A stretch of DNA of 36,308 nt from contig JACQRL010000385.1 in assembly GCA_016206485.1 (NCBI GenBank), forward strand, positions 1-36,308. Direction: 5' to 3'. Made by a program: the position numbers and the translations under genes. Each line of letters opens with the position of its first letter. The first letter of the stretch is position 1. Below the pieces are notes generated by a model. The model was not told the origin of the DNA. It ran no database searches and worked only from the letters and a program-made list of their open reading frames with translations. This DNA is from Planctomycetota bacterium (GTDB lineage: Bacteria > Planctomycetota > MHYJ01 > JACQRL01 > SBBU01). This document shows, in pieces, positions 8,236-16,340 of this stretch.

Positions 8236-10404
8236 GTGAAAAATTTGATCAAAGATCGCGCAAAATTTCGCGCTACCGTACAGGCGATTCTGGTTCTCTG
8301 TACAATATCAGCAGTAACAAAGCTGCTACCAGCGTCAGAAAAGGTTCTAGACAAATTAGATCTCGCAATTTATGACGTTATGATGAAAAAGCTCGTAAAA
8401 AAACAGGAAAGTATAAACAATGTTGTAAACATTGCGATAACCTCTGAAGATCTGGCTTATTACCAGCGTGAATCAAGAATGGGATGGCCATGGAGCAGAG
8501 CCTTCTACAACCATGTTATCGGTTATTGCCAAAAGGGGAAGGCAAAGGCTCTCATGTTTGATTTACTCTTTACTGACTTCTCACAAGGAGCAGGAGATGA
8601 CACTGACTTCACAGAGGGAGGTCTCAAAAAATGGGACAAGATCTATCTTCTTGGTGAATTTCAGGAGACTGCACCAAAAGATATGCATGAATCTGACCAA
8701 GACTCTGTAAAAAAATATCTTCCAAATCTTTCCGTGCCGGTAACTATAAAAGATCCAAAAATAAAGATCAGAGAATCAAAATATGCAAGGCTCCCCATCG
8801 ACGATATGTGTGATGCCGGATTCAAGCTTGCGCAATCTACAGACTTGCCCGACTTCGATGCAAAAAGCAGAAGATACAATCTCCTGACAAAATATGATAA
8901 CTATTATATTCCTAACGCTGCGCTCAGGATACTCTGGGAGCTGGAAGGAAATCCCCCTGTAGTTATAGAGAACGGTTTTCTGACATTTGGTCAATATCGC
9001 ATCCCAATTGATAACAAATGCCAAATGCTTTTGAAATTTTATGGGGAAGGCAGAACAACATTCAAAACAATCAACACCTCTCACGTAATACAAAACAACT
9101 ATATAATGGACAATGAACCTGAGCAAAAACCGACATTTTCTCCAGAAATTTTTAAAGATAAGATTGTTCTGATAGGCACATATTTTCCCGGGATGGATAT
9201 AAAAAAAGTCCCAACTGATCTTTCTTATCCCGGAGTCGAACTGCACTCAACAGCACTTGTTAACATAATAGCAAAAGATTTCCTCGTCGAACTCCCGAAG
9301 CTCTGGATTATTATCTGGAGCATTTTTTATATTCCGATCTCGGTCTTTACCTTCAGATACATAAAAGCTTTCCTGTGCAAATATGCGCTATACGGTTTGA
9401 TAGGGATACATGTGGGACTTTCGATAGTTTTCTTCATGAACAATGTATGGATCAATGCTGTCCCGCAAATATCCGCAATACTTTCAAGCTTCATAACCGC
9501 AATGGCTCTTAACTATATTCAGGAAGGAAAACAAAAGGCCATGGTTAAGAAAACATTCCAATCATATGTTTCACCTTCGGTCGTTAATAAAATTCTGGAC
9601 AGCTCTAAAAGCCTTAATCTTCAGGGAGAGCGCAAAAGATTAACAGTTATGTTTCTGGATTTCGAAGGTTTTACTACCCTATCAGAAAAATTGCCCGCTG
9701 AAGAGCTTGTCGCACTGCTGAAAAAATACTTCACAAGAATCGGAAAAGAGATATTTGCAACTGAAGGAGTTATAGACAAATTTATCGGTGATGCGGTTAT
9801 AGCATTTTGGGGGGACCCATTACCTCAACCTGACAGTTCACTTCGTGCCTGCAGAACAGCACTACTTGCGCGAAAAGCCATGATAGAATTAAGACAAGAA
9901 ACATCTCATCAGCTTTTTGCCCGCATAGGAATCAACACCGGAGACGCAATCGTCGGAAACATGGGCTCAGATACCCTATTCAACTACACAGTAATGGGAG
10001 ATGAAGTTAATTTCACTTCAAGGCTTGAAGGAGCCAACAAGCAGTTCGGCACCAGAATTTTGATCAGCGAATCCACCCACAATGATGCAAAAGATAACAT
10101 TCTTGTGCGCGAGGTAGGCCCCGTAAAAGTCAAAGGAAAACAAAAGGCTGTTCGAGTCTACGAATTAGTGGGAATTAAAGGAGAAATGGAAATTTTAAAT
10201 GAACAGATCATAAATACTTACAATCAAGGTTTACAGGCATTCAAATCAAACAGATTTGATGACGCGCACAAAATATTTGCATCTATGCTCCAACAAGACA
10301 AAGATGACAAACTTGCAGAATTCTATTGCGACCTCACTAACCAGCTTAAATCTCATGTCAGGACAGTCTCAGATGAATACGTGCACGAATTAACCTCAAA
10401 GTAA
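8236..10404 (+). CDS. CHASE2-domain transmembrane adenylate cyclase
   Basis: 722 residues that make a cyclic nucleotide in response to a periplasmic signal. In order: one N-terminal helix (about 14-32), a CHASE2 sensor (about 40-350), three helices (about 353-428) and a class III cyclase domain (about 466-646). A short TPR-like tail follows (about 655-705). Metal-binding Asp475 (FLDFEGF) and Asp519 (KFIGDAV), the transition-state pair Asn592/Arg596 (NFTSR), and the base-specifying Lys515 and Asp589 are all present. This favours ATP over GTP. The start is GTG at 8236 or TTG at 8245. AGGTG at 8234-8238 is placed to serve the TTG. The 844-aa protein encoded at 31617-34151 carries a cNMP-binding domain and could be an effector (inference). 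Confidence 0.92.
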   Translation: MKNLIKDRAKFRATVQAILVLCTISAVTKLLPASEKVLDKLDLAIYDVMMKKLVKKQESINNVVNIAITSEDLAYYQRESRMGWPWSRAFYNHVIGYCQKGKAKALMFDLLFTDFSQGAGDDTDFTEGGLKKWDKIYLLGEFQETAPKDMHESDQDSVKKYLPNLSVPVTIKDPKIKIRESKYARLPIDDMCDAGFKLAQSTDLPDFDAKSRRYNLLTKYDNYYIPNAALRILWELEGNPPVVIENGFLTFGQYRIPIDNKCQMLLKFYGEGRTTFKTINTSHVIQNNYIMDNEPEQKPTFSPEIFKDKIVLIGTYFPGMDIKKVPTDLSYPGVELHSTALVNIIAKDFLVELPKLWIIIWSIFYIPISVFTFRYIKAFLCKYALYGLIGIHVGLSIVFFMNNVWINAVPQISAILSSFITAMALNYIQEGKQKAMVKKTFQSYVSPSVVNKILDSSKSLNLQGERKRLTVMFLDFEGFTTLSEKLPAEELVALLKKYFTRIGKEIFATEGVIDKFIGDAVIAFWGDPLPQPDSSLRACRTALLARKAMIELRQETSHQLFARIGINTGDAIVGNMGSDTLFNYTVMGDEVNFTSRLEGANKQFGTRILISESTHNDAKDNILVREVGPVKVKGKQKAVRVYELVGIKGEMEILNEQIINTYNQGLQAFKSNRFDDAHKIFASMLQQDKDDKLAEFYCDLTNQLKSHVRTVSDEYVHELTSK

Positions 10405-10431
10405 TCAGAAATCAATATATGGAAGTCAGTT
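10404..10431. repeat. Degenerate heptameric repeats
   Basis: Four weak 7-bp units (ATCAGAA, ATCAATA, TATGGAA, GTCAGTT) starting at the last base of the cyclase stop codon. Only the first and last match the unit family well. Confidence 0.4.
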
Positions 10432-10503
10432 TGGATAAATATAAGCACACTAACTTAATATTTGCTTTTTTCTGGGCATTGCTAGACTACCCATACATAA
10501 ATT

Positions 10504-11025
10504 ATGTTAAAGCTTCTCTACATAGTTTTACTGTTGAGTTCTGCGGGTGACAAAGACAAGAAAAAGGACAAAGAAAGCAATGAAATCGTAGTCAGCATAA
10601 AATACGCTCAAATAAAAGAAAAACCTGATCGTGCATCTAAGACAATCAAAGAGGTTACAGAAGGAACAATTCTTAAAGTATTGGAAAAAACCAGCAGCTG
10701 GAGCAAGGTAGAGTTTGAGACAGGAAAGTTTGGCTATGTCCACATCAGCGCATGCAATACAAAAAAAGCTTATATCCCGTCAGAAACAGCAAAAACTTCA
10801 GGAGATGTATCAAAAATTCAGGAATCAGCAGCAGCAAAAGGATTCAGTAAAGATATTGAACAGAAATTTAAGGCAGAAAATAAATTAGACGATCAATACA
10901 GGATTCTCGATGAACAAATAATCGCGAAACCCGCTTTTAAACGCAGGGGAACCAACAACACAGTTTCAGCCGATGAAATTGCAAAAGAACTGGAAGAGTT
11001 TCTAAAACAAGGAGGTTTAAAATGA
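10504..11025 (+). CDS. Exported bacterial SH3-domain protein
   Basis: 173 residues with a short signal peptide (MLKLLYIVLLLSSA), then a Lys/Asp-rich linker. A bacterial SH3 domain follows at about 28-85: SIKYAQIKEKPDRASKTIKEV, then GTILKVLEKTSSWSKVEF and FGYVHISAC. SH3b domains usually bind cell-wall or protein ligands. The remainder is helical and charged with no known domain. Its stop overlaps the start of the M48 protease gene by 4 bp (ATGA), so the two are translationally coupled and probably act together in the envelope. Confidence 0.8.
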   Translation: MLKLLYIVLLLSSAGDKDKKKDKESNEIVVSIKYAQIKEKPDRASKTIKEVTEGTILKVLEKTSSWSKVEFETGKFGYVHISACNTKKAYIPSETAKTSGDVSKIQESAAAKGFSKDIEQKFKAENKLDDQYRILDEQIIAKPAFKRRGTNNTVSADEIAKELEEFLKQGGLK

Positions 11026-11906
11026 GTTTAAAGTTTAAAATGGCCTCTTTGTTGCTAGTTTCAATGCTGTTGACATCCTGTATGACATCTTCCAAAGGGG
11101 AGGTTGTACTTTCGGAATCTCAGGAATATTATGCCGGAAGAGCAGCAGCCGCAAAATCTCTGACAGCTCTTAAGGTCTATAATGAAAAAGATCCGCAACT
11201 TCTCGATTACATAACGAGAATAGGTTATGCCATAGTTCTCAATTCAGACAGGGCGGAAATGTACGAAGGATATAATTTCGCTATCATAGAAGATGATCAA
11301 ATAAATGGATTTACTTTCCCAAGCGGATTTGTCTTTATATCCACCGGAGCGATAAAACATGCAAAAAATGAAGATGAACTTGCAGCAATTCTTGCACACG
11401 AAATTGCGCACGTAAATCTGCGTCATCCCGAGGTCGCTACTATTAATGAACTCAAGAAAGGAGAAACAGCAAAAATGCTGGCCGAAGGCGCGAAAATAGG
11501 AATGACGATTTTCAACATCCTTCAGGCATCGAAAAACAAAGAACCGAAATTTTCTGAAAAGGATATTGAAAAGTTATCCGGAGCTCTTGGAGGCGTTGCC
11601 GACCAGCTCGGAACTGTGGTTGTAAAAGGTTATGAACGAGATCAGGAGCTTGAAGCAGACGATCTTGGTTTAGAACTGCTGGCAAGAACAGGATACAACC
11701 CAGTAGCACTAAGAAATTATATTGAGCGTCTTGGGAAACAGAGCTCATCTGCAAAAGGCTGGCTCAACAATGGACATCCAGATCCAAAAGACCGCATTGT
11801 CAGAATCAATGAGCTGATAAAGAAAAATAACTACCAAGAAAAAGATGTATCACCTAGAATAAATCGCTTCAATACATATACAGCTAAAGTCAGGTCGAAT
11901 CAATAA
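11022..11906 (+). CDS. M48-family metalloprotease lipoprotein (BepA/YcaL-like)
   Basis: 294 residues. The lipoprotein signal ends LLTSC with Cys20. The M48 domain has the zinc motif HEIAH at 126-130, preceded by FPSGFVFISTGAI. The third ligand is Glu211 in ELEADDLGLELL, and a C-terminal NNGHPDPKDRI motif is typical of the family. The segment 140-200 between the motifs is helical. Periplasmic M48 lipoproteins act in outer-membrane protein quality control in other bacteria. The start is fixed by AAGGAGG six to seven bases upstream, inside the end of the SH3 gene. Downstream small genes are probably separate. Confidence 0.93.
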   Translation: MSLKFKMASLLLVSMLLTSCMTSSKGEVVLSESQEYYAGRAAAAKSLTALKVYNEKDPQLLDYITRIGYAIVLNSDRAEMYEGYNFAIIEDDQINGFTFPSGFVFISTGAIKHAKNEDELAAILAHEIAHVNLRHPEVATINELKKGETAKMLAEGAKIGMTIFNILQASKNKEPKFSEKDIEKLSGALGGVADQLGTVVVKGYERDQELEADDLGLELLARTGYNPVALRNYIERLGKQSSSAKGWLNNGHPDPKDRIVRINELIKKNNYQEKDVSPRINRFNTYTAKVRSNQ

Positions 11907-11909
11907 TCT

Positions 11910-11944
11910 AGAATACTCTAGTCAGAATACAGGAATCAGGCGTC
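11910..11944. repeat. Heptameric repeat array (AGAATAC/AGGAATC type)
   Basis: Five in-phase units, including AGAATAC twice and AGGAATC, fill the gap between the M48 protease stop and the next gene and end ten bases before its ATG. Confidence 0.65.
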
Positions 11945-11953
11945 CTTAATTGC

Positions 11954-12391
11954 ATGAAAGATAAGATAGTTATAACTGCCTTGATAGTTTTATGCGCAGT
12001 TATTATAGGTATTGCGTCTATATATGGCTGTTCTCAGATGGCAAAGCATTCAGAAATTAGCAAACTCAAAGAAACTGATGAAGTCGAAATTAAAGAGATT
12101 AACCTATTATCAGATTCATCCCAACCTATACCGCCGACTAAAACCTCAATAAGTGACAAAAAAATTATCCAGGAAATAATAAACATAATAGAAAAGACAC
12201 CGAGCAATGATAATCCCTTTACATCTTACCGATGCTCCTGCCTATATCTGAAATTCATCAATTTTAAAAAAGATGGGGAAAATATTATGGAGCTGAAAAT
12301 CTCAGACCATTGCATTATGTTTCCGTCGGACCGGGAGCTGCATACAAAGAAACTATACGCTTACCTGAAACCTTACTTTACAATTAAGTAA
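11954..12391 (+). CDS. Small membrane-anchored three-cysteine protein (paralog 1)
   Basis: 145 residues with an N-terminal helix (about 5-25, IVITALIVLCAVIIGIASIYG). The helix ends near Cys26, which is not a good lipobox. The C-terminal half carries a pattern shared with the next gene: DKKIIQEIINIIEK, then RCSCLYLKFINFKK, then DHCIMFPSDRELHTKKLYAYL. The conserved Cys-x-Cys plus a third Cys may bind metal or form disulfides (inference). No known family is recognised. The ATG has no clear ribosome site, and CGTCCTT lies upstream at 11941-11947. Confidence 0.7.
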   Translation: MKDKIVITALIVLCAVIIGIASIYGCSQMAKHSEISKLKETDEVEIKEINLLSDSSQPIPPTKTSISDKKIIQEIINIIEKTPSNDNPFTSYRCSCLYLKFINFKKDGENIMELKISDHCIMFPSDRELHTKKLYAYLKPYFTIK

Positions 12392-12498
12392 AAGTCTAAT
12401 CTACCGCGAGCATACCACAATATCACAATGACTTAAAAAATACATAACAATTCCGAATAATTACAAGCCGCTGTAGAAAAATAAACGTACTTGATTAT

Positions 12499-12960
12499 AT
12501 GAAAAACCGCACAAAAACAATCATCATTATTACTGCTTCAATCCTGACATCAGCTACCGTGATATTAGTCTACTACTCAATTTTTCTGACAACCCTTGAT
12601 AGATTATGTGAAGCAGATCAAGTAACGATAATTCCAGGCCTTTTGCAATTGCAATTGGCACCAGGTGGATTAGTAGATCCTAAATCCTCATGGGTACTGG
12701 ATGAACCTCCCACACAAATTCATGACAAGGATAAAATTAACGAAATAATAAAAACGATAAAATCAATTTATGGCTATTATTTCCCAATTAAATCAAACTG
12801 CACATGTACCTATATATCATACATTGAATTCAAAAAGGAAAATAACCCTCTGGGCAAAGTTTACTTCACTCCCAATTGTGTGAAACTTCCATCAGGAGAT
12901 AAATTACACTCAGACAATCTATTCAAATATTTGATTACACTTGGTAAAATCTTCCGCTAA
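12499..12960 (+). CDS. Small membrane-anchored three-cysteine protein (paralog 2)
   Basis: 153 residues with an N-terminal helix (about 7-30). The C-terminal half aligns by eye with the preceding gene: DKDKINEIIKTIKSI, NCTCTYISYIEFKK, PNCVKLPSGDKLHSDNLFKYL. The C-x-C, third Cys, PS and LH positions match. The region between the helix and this block is unlike paralog 1. The pair looks like an old tandem duplication. AAACGTACTT lies at 12483-12492 before the ATG. Function unknown. It converges with the TPR lipoprotein gene, with 39 bp between stops. Confidence 0.7.
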   Translation: MKNRTKTIIIITASILTSATVILVYYSIFLTTLDRLCEADQVTIIPGLLQLQLAPGGLVDPKSSWVLDEPPTQIHDKDKINEIIKTIKSIYGYYFPIKSNCTCTYISYIEFKKENNPLGKVYFTPNCVKLPSGDKLHSDNLFKYLITLGKIFR

Positions 12961-12970
12961 TCAGTTGTTT

Positions 12971-13005
12971 CCTGTAACTTGCAGCTCGTAACCCGGAACC
13001 TATTG
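12971..13005. repeat. Heptameric repeat array (CTCGTAA type)
   Basis: Five 7-bp units (CCTGTAA, CTTGCAG, CTCGTAA, CCCGGAA, CCTATTG) fill the convergent gap and overlap the stop of the TPR lipoprotein gene at 13000. Confidence 0.6.
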
Positions 13006-13866
13006 TAAACCTTTGATCTTTGCTTCCAGATCCTGAACTGCCTGCTGGAGATTGAGCGCCTTTGCAATTGTTAATGCGCGGTCATAATACTCTTTCGCTG
13101 CTTTTTTATCTGAAGTCTCTGTGATCATACCGAGTTCTTTCAAATCTTTAAGTATAGCTACAGAAATCTCGCTCGCCTTATCTAACTCGAGGGCTTTATC
13201 TGCAAATGTTTTCGCCTTTGCAAGATCTCCCTTTAACCTTGAGACCTGAGCCTTTGCAAGATAAACAGATGCGACACCCCCAAATTCTTCGCTTTTTTCA
13301 TACAAGGGCAATACCTGGTCAGCCAGCTTATCAGCCTCATCTAATTTGTTTTTCTTAATACTAATAAACGCCTTTCCTGTTAATATTCTGGCTCGCTCCA
13401 GATTGCTCGATTTTTCTGTCAGGAACTTCTCCGCACTATCAAAATCACTTTCTGACTGATCAAGTTTGTTCATTTCCAACAGTATTGATCCACGGTTGGT
13501 CAGACAGCGTCCTTCAGAGACCTTATCCTGTAACAATACATACGAATCAATCGCTTTATTCACTGCCTCTAGAGCATCGCTATATTTACCCAGTTGATAA
13601 CTTACAACAGCAATATTGTTCGCAACTCTTGCCATATCCTTTTGGCGGTCTACCTTGGCAAAATGAGTATATGCATCTTTGTACTTAGTTAATGCCTCTC
13701 TAAACTTTCTATTTCTGTAATCAAGATGAGCTTCTCTGCTCAGCTGATCTCCCTTGAAACTGGGAGGTTCGGCAGGAGGAGAAGAACCGCAACCCACTAA
13801 CATAAAAGAATATAGAATACAGAATAGAGAATATAGGAACAAATATCTTGTCATCTTACACCTCAT
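13000..13866 (-). CDS. TPR-repeat lipoprotein, last gene of the Mla-type operon
   Basis: 288 residues. The lipoprotein signal ends LVGC, followed by a Pro-rich linker and about six TPR-like helical pairs from residue 40 onward (for example LGKYSDALEAVNKAIDSY, KGDLAKAKTFADKALELD). It is probably anchored to a membrane facing the periplasm as a scaffold for the MlaD-type protein. Its ATG at 13866 overlaps the mlaD stop (TAATG). A second in-frame ATG at 13854, just after AGGTG, may be the true start. The hydrophobic core of the signal peptide is encoded by a 7-bp repeat array at 13807-13841. Confidence 0.82.
   Translation of the reverse strand: MRCKMTRYLFLYSLFCILYSFMLVGCGSSPPAEPPSFKGDQLSREAHLDYRNRKFREALTKYKDAYTHFAKVDRQKDMARVANNIAVVSYQLGKYSDALEAVNKAIDSYVLLQDKVSEGRCLTNRGSILLEMNKLDQSESDFDSAEKFLTEKSSNLERARILTGKAFISIKKNKLDEADKLADQVLPLYEKSEEFGGVASVYLAKAQVSRLKGDLAKAKTFADKALELDKASEISVAILKDLKELGMITETSDKKAAKEYYDRALTIAKALNLQQAVQDLEAKIKGLQ
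13807..13841. repeat. Heptameric repeat array inside a signal-peptide coding region
   Basis: Five in-phase units: AGAATAT, AGAATAC, AGAATAG, AGAATAT, AGGAACA. Read on the minus strand they encode most of the hydrophobic signal core (LYSLFCILYSF) of the TPR lipoprotein. Confidence 0.8.
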
Positions 13867-14807
13867 TATTGCCCGCAGATTGGATTAATTCCAAGAAGTT
13901 CGTCTTCAGTAGGCTGGCTGAAGGCTGAACTTATTGGCCATACTCGTTTTAAACCATCTACAACTTCACGACCGCTGGCCGCTGTCTCTGTACCATACCT
14001 TGTAAGTTCAGGTAATTGAGCTGTAGTTTTATTCAGATCTAAAAGCATACTATTGAGCCTTTCAAACATTATCTTTGTCTGCTGCAGCAGCTCTGCAGAC
14101 TGATCTTGCATCCTCAATATCTTATCATAAAGTTCCCTGTCGCTAAGAAGCGCGCCAACTGTTCCCTTTGGACTATTAACATTCTGAAGCGTTGTATTCA
14201 ACTGCCCCGTCAACCTTTCAACATTTTTAAGTAAATTTAATGTCGTTTCTCCGGTTAGGGATTCAACATTTCGAAGTGTAGTTAGTATTGAATTATAAAA
14301 TGCTCCCTTATCATTGAGCATCTTGCCAACCGTATGATCCTGATTATTCAATGAGTCTACAAGATTTTTTGCGCTATCGGTAATCTCTGCAACTGCATCC
14401 TTGAACGGCTCGAACCTGAGCTCATCCATCTCAGAAATTTCCGGAGAATCAGCATCTCCCGGTTTTATTTCAATGAAAGATTCTCCTATAACTGTAGATC
14501 TGAGCATTGCGGCAGAATTTGTCCTGATAAATTTCAGATGCTTTTTTCTGAACTGCATGACTACACGTACCTTCAAATCATCCTGCAGTGAGACTTCTTT
14601 TACAGTTCCAACATTAAAATCGAGCATCTTGACCGGCGCACCCTGTCTCAGATTGTGCGATCGCGACATGAACATGAAAGCGTTTACATTATCGGAAAAG
14701 AGCTGAGAAGGACCTCCTTTAACAACGAACACAACAATAAGCAGACCAATTGCCCCTCCAGCCAAACCTCCAACCCACAACTCAAATTTGCGAAGACGCC
14801 AGTCCAT
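13866..14807 (-). CDS. mlaD: MlaD-type MCE-domain protein
   Basis: 313 residues: a short cytoplasmic tail, one transmembrane helix (about 13-30) and a single MCE domain (about 38-115) with LRQGAPVKMLDFNVGTVKEV and GESFIEIKPG. A long helical region follows that probably forms the coiled tube seen in MCE proteins. These proteins bind and shuttle lipids across the periplasm together with the MlaE permease and MlaF ATPase encoded upstream. The start is fixed by AAGGAGG at 14812-14818. It overlaps the TPR lipoprotein start by one base. At 313 residues it is longer than E. coli MlaD (183). Confidence 0.9.
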   Translation of the reverse strand: MDWRLRKFELWVGGLAGGAIGLLIVVFVVKGGPSQLFSDNVNAFMFMSRSHNLRQGAPVKMLDFNVGTVKEVSLQDDLKVRVVMQFRKKHLKFIRTNSAAMLRSTVIGESFIEIKPGDADSPEISEMDELRFEPFKDAVAEITDSAKNLVDSLNNQDHTVGKMLNDKGAFYNSILTTLRNVESLTGETTLNLLKNVERLTGQLNTTLQNVNSPKGTVGALLSDRELYDKILRMQDQSAELLQQTKIMFERLNSMLLDLNKTTAQLPELTRYGTETAASGREVVDGLKRVWPISSAFSQPTEDELLGINPICGQ

Positions 14808-14827
14808 ATAACCTCCTTACATCTAAC

Positions 14828-15541
14828 TCATAAACTAAATTTCTTCTTTAATTCCAATATTTCGTTCACCCATGGATCAGAAATAACTTCATCTGGTTTC
14901 CCCACAACTGAAAACTTCCCATCCTTCAATATCGCAATTCTATCAGCAACTCTTGATTCAGGATCGATATGAGTTGAAAATAACAGAACTGAAATATTTT
15001 CCTCCTCACAAAGAGATTTAATAAGGTCTAGCAGCTTTAATCCTTCAAGCGCATCTATATCGTGCAGAAGTCCATCAACAATCAAAAATTGCGGTCTTGC
15101 AATCAATGCTCGAGCTATCGCTACACGTCTTCTTACCCCACTGCTTATCTGAGAAGGGAGATTTTTGACAAAAGGATTGATACCAAATCCGCTGCATATT
15201 TTATCTATTCTTTCTTTTTCATAATATTTTTGAAGTTCAGGATGATATCTAAGCTTTAATACAATGTTTTCTACAACTGTTCGATTGCTGATCAGCCCGG
15301 AATTTGATGCAACGTATTCAACTCCATGCTGATACTTTGAAACTGAAATCCCATTTACAAGGATATCTCCCATAGTGGGAACAAGAAGTCCTGCGCAAAG
15401 CTTTGCGAGTGTAGTTTTTCCTGATGCATTCGGACCGGCTATCAGGACTATTTCTCCTTCATCTACCAATAAATCAATATTGTTAATAATTGGTTTCTTT
15501 TCATTCGAATAGAATACTCCTTTTAACTCAATCTGATTCAT
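14828..15541 (-). CDS. mlaF: MlaF-type ABC transporter ATPase with altered Walker B
   Basis: I start at the ATG at 15541, which overlaps the mlaE stop in a 4-bp ATGA. A longer frame to 15673 lies over mlaE and is not credible. The 237-residue ATPase has Walker A GPNASGKT (36-43), a weak signature ISSGVRRRVAIARAL (about 132-146), Walker B FLIVDG with Asp156, and the H-loop His191 (FSTHID). The catalytic Glu expected right after the Walker B Asp is Gly157, and the usual EP..GLD stretch reads GLLHDID. It should energise lipid movement through MlaE. Reduced or altered hydrolysis is possible. Confidence 0.88.
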   Translation of the reverse strand: MNQIELKGVFYSNEKKPIINNIDLLVDEGEIVLIAGPNASGKTTLAKLCAGLLVPTMGDILVNGISVSKYQHGVEYVASNSGLISNRTVVENIVLKLRYHPELQKYYEKERIDKICSGFGINPFVKNLPSQISSGVRRRVAIARALIARPQFLIVDGLLHDIDALEGLKLLDLIKSLCEEENISVLLFSTHIDPESRVADRIAILKDGKFSVVGKPDEVISDPWVNEILELKKKFSL

Positions 15542-16308
15542 AACATATATAAGAACATCGCCATTACGGCAGAAAATACTATAACCGCAAACAAAGAGTG
15601 GACCATTGCCCTGCTCACCGCACGTGGAATTTCCGTAAGAGAAGGGATGATTTCGAGCCCTTTTATACAGCAAATCGTTGTTATAAGGATCCCATTCCCC
15701 ATATTTTTTATAATAAATGAAGCCAGCATAGATAAACTCAGCTCATCCTGTATCCTGCCAAGATATATTGGCAAAGGAACCCCTGCCTGAAAGTAGATAA
15801 GAAGAGCTTCAACCGAGATTGTTATCACGGCAAAATAAACAGATAAAACGATCGTCGCAAAAGTTATTCCAAGAAGTCTGGGGTAAATCAGAAATCTAAA
15901 TATGTTTATCCCAAGCGCCCTGTAAGTATTTATTTCTTCATTATAAACCAAGGTTGCAAGCTCGACAGCAACAGCACTTCCCGATCTGCCAAGAACTATT
16001 ATCGCAGTTGTAAGAGGAGCAAGCTCAAGAATAACGCTCCTGAAAAAAACTTTATCTACAAGCTCAGGATTTCCAACACTAGACAGTAAAAAAGAGATCT
16101 GAATACCCGCACCAAGCCCTATAATTGCGGCAAACATTGATATGAGCCAGAAAGCCTGCACTCCTGTAAAGTAAACCTGTTTTATCACCTCTTCGAAAAC
16201 AAGCGCTTTACCTTTCTCTCTATTTTTCCAAACCTCCCACAAAGTCAGAAAGAAAACCCGGATGATTTGTATGACAAATGCAAACGGATAAACAAAAGCT
16301 CTGATCAT
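15538..16308 (-). CDS. mlaE: MlaE-family permease
   Basis: 256 residues, the normal family length, with five to six hydrophobic segments. It shows MlaE hallmarks: FTGVQAFWLISMFAAIIGLGAGIQ, then LAPLTTAIIVLGRSGSAVAVELATLVYNEEINTYRALGIN and a C-terminal AVSRAMVHSLFAVIVFSAVMAM. It is the inner-membrane channel subunit for phospholipid transport with MlaF and MlaD. It follows the adenosine deaminase gene by 32 bp, and the next gene overlaps it by 4 bp. No strong ribosome site is seen, which suggests coupling to the upstream gene. Confidence 0.93.
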   Translation of the reverse strand: MIRAFVYPFAFVIQIIRVFFLTLWEVWKNREKGKALVFEEVIKQVYFTGVQAFWLISMFAAIIGLGAGIQISFLLSSVGNPELVDKVFFRSVILELAPLTTAIIVLGRSGSAVAVELATLVYNEEINTYRALGINIFRFLIYPRLLGITFATIVLSVYFAVITISVEALLIYFQAGVPLPIYLGRIQDELSLSMLASFIIKNMGNGILITTICCIKGLEIIPSLTEIPRAVSRAMVHSLFAVIVFSAVMAMFLYML

Positions 16309-16340
16309 TCTGTGGATTATATATTATCGGTAATTTAAAT

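Noticed and set aside
15542-15673. N-terminal extension of the MlaF frame
   Set aside because: It lies inside mlaE. The ATG at 15541 with ATGA overlap gives the normal family start.
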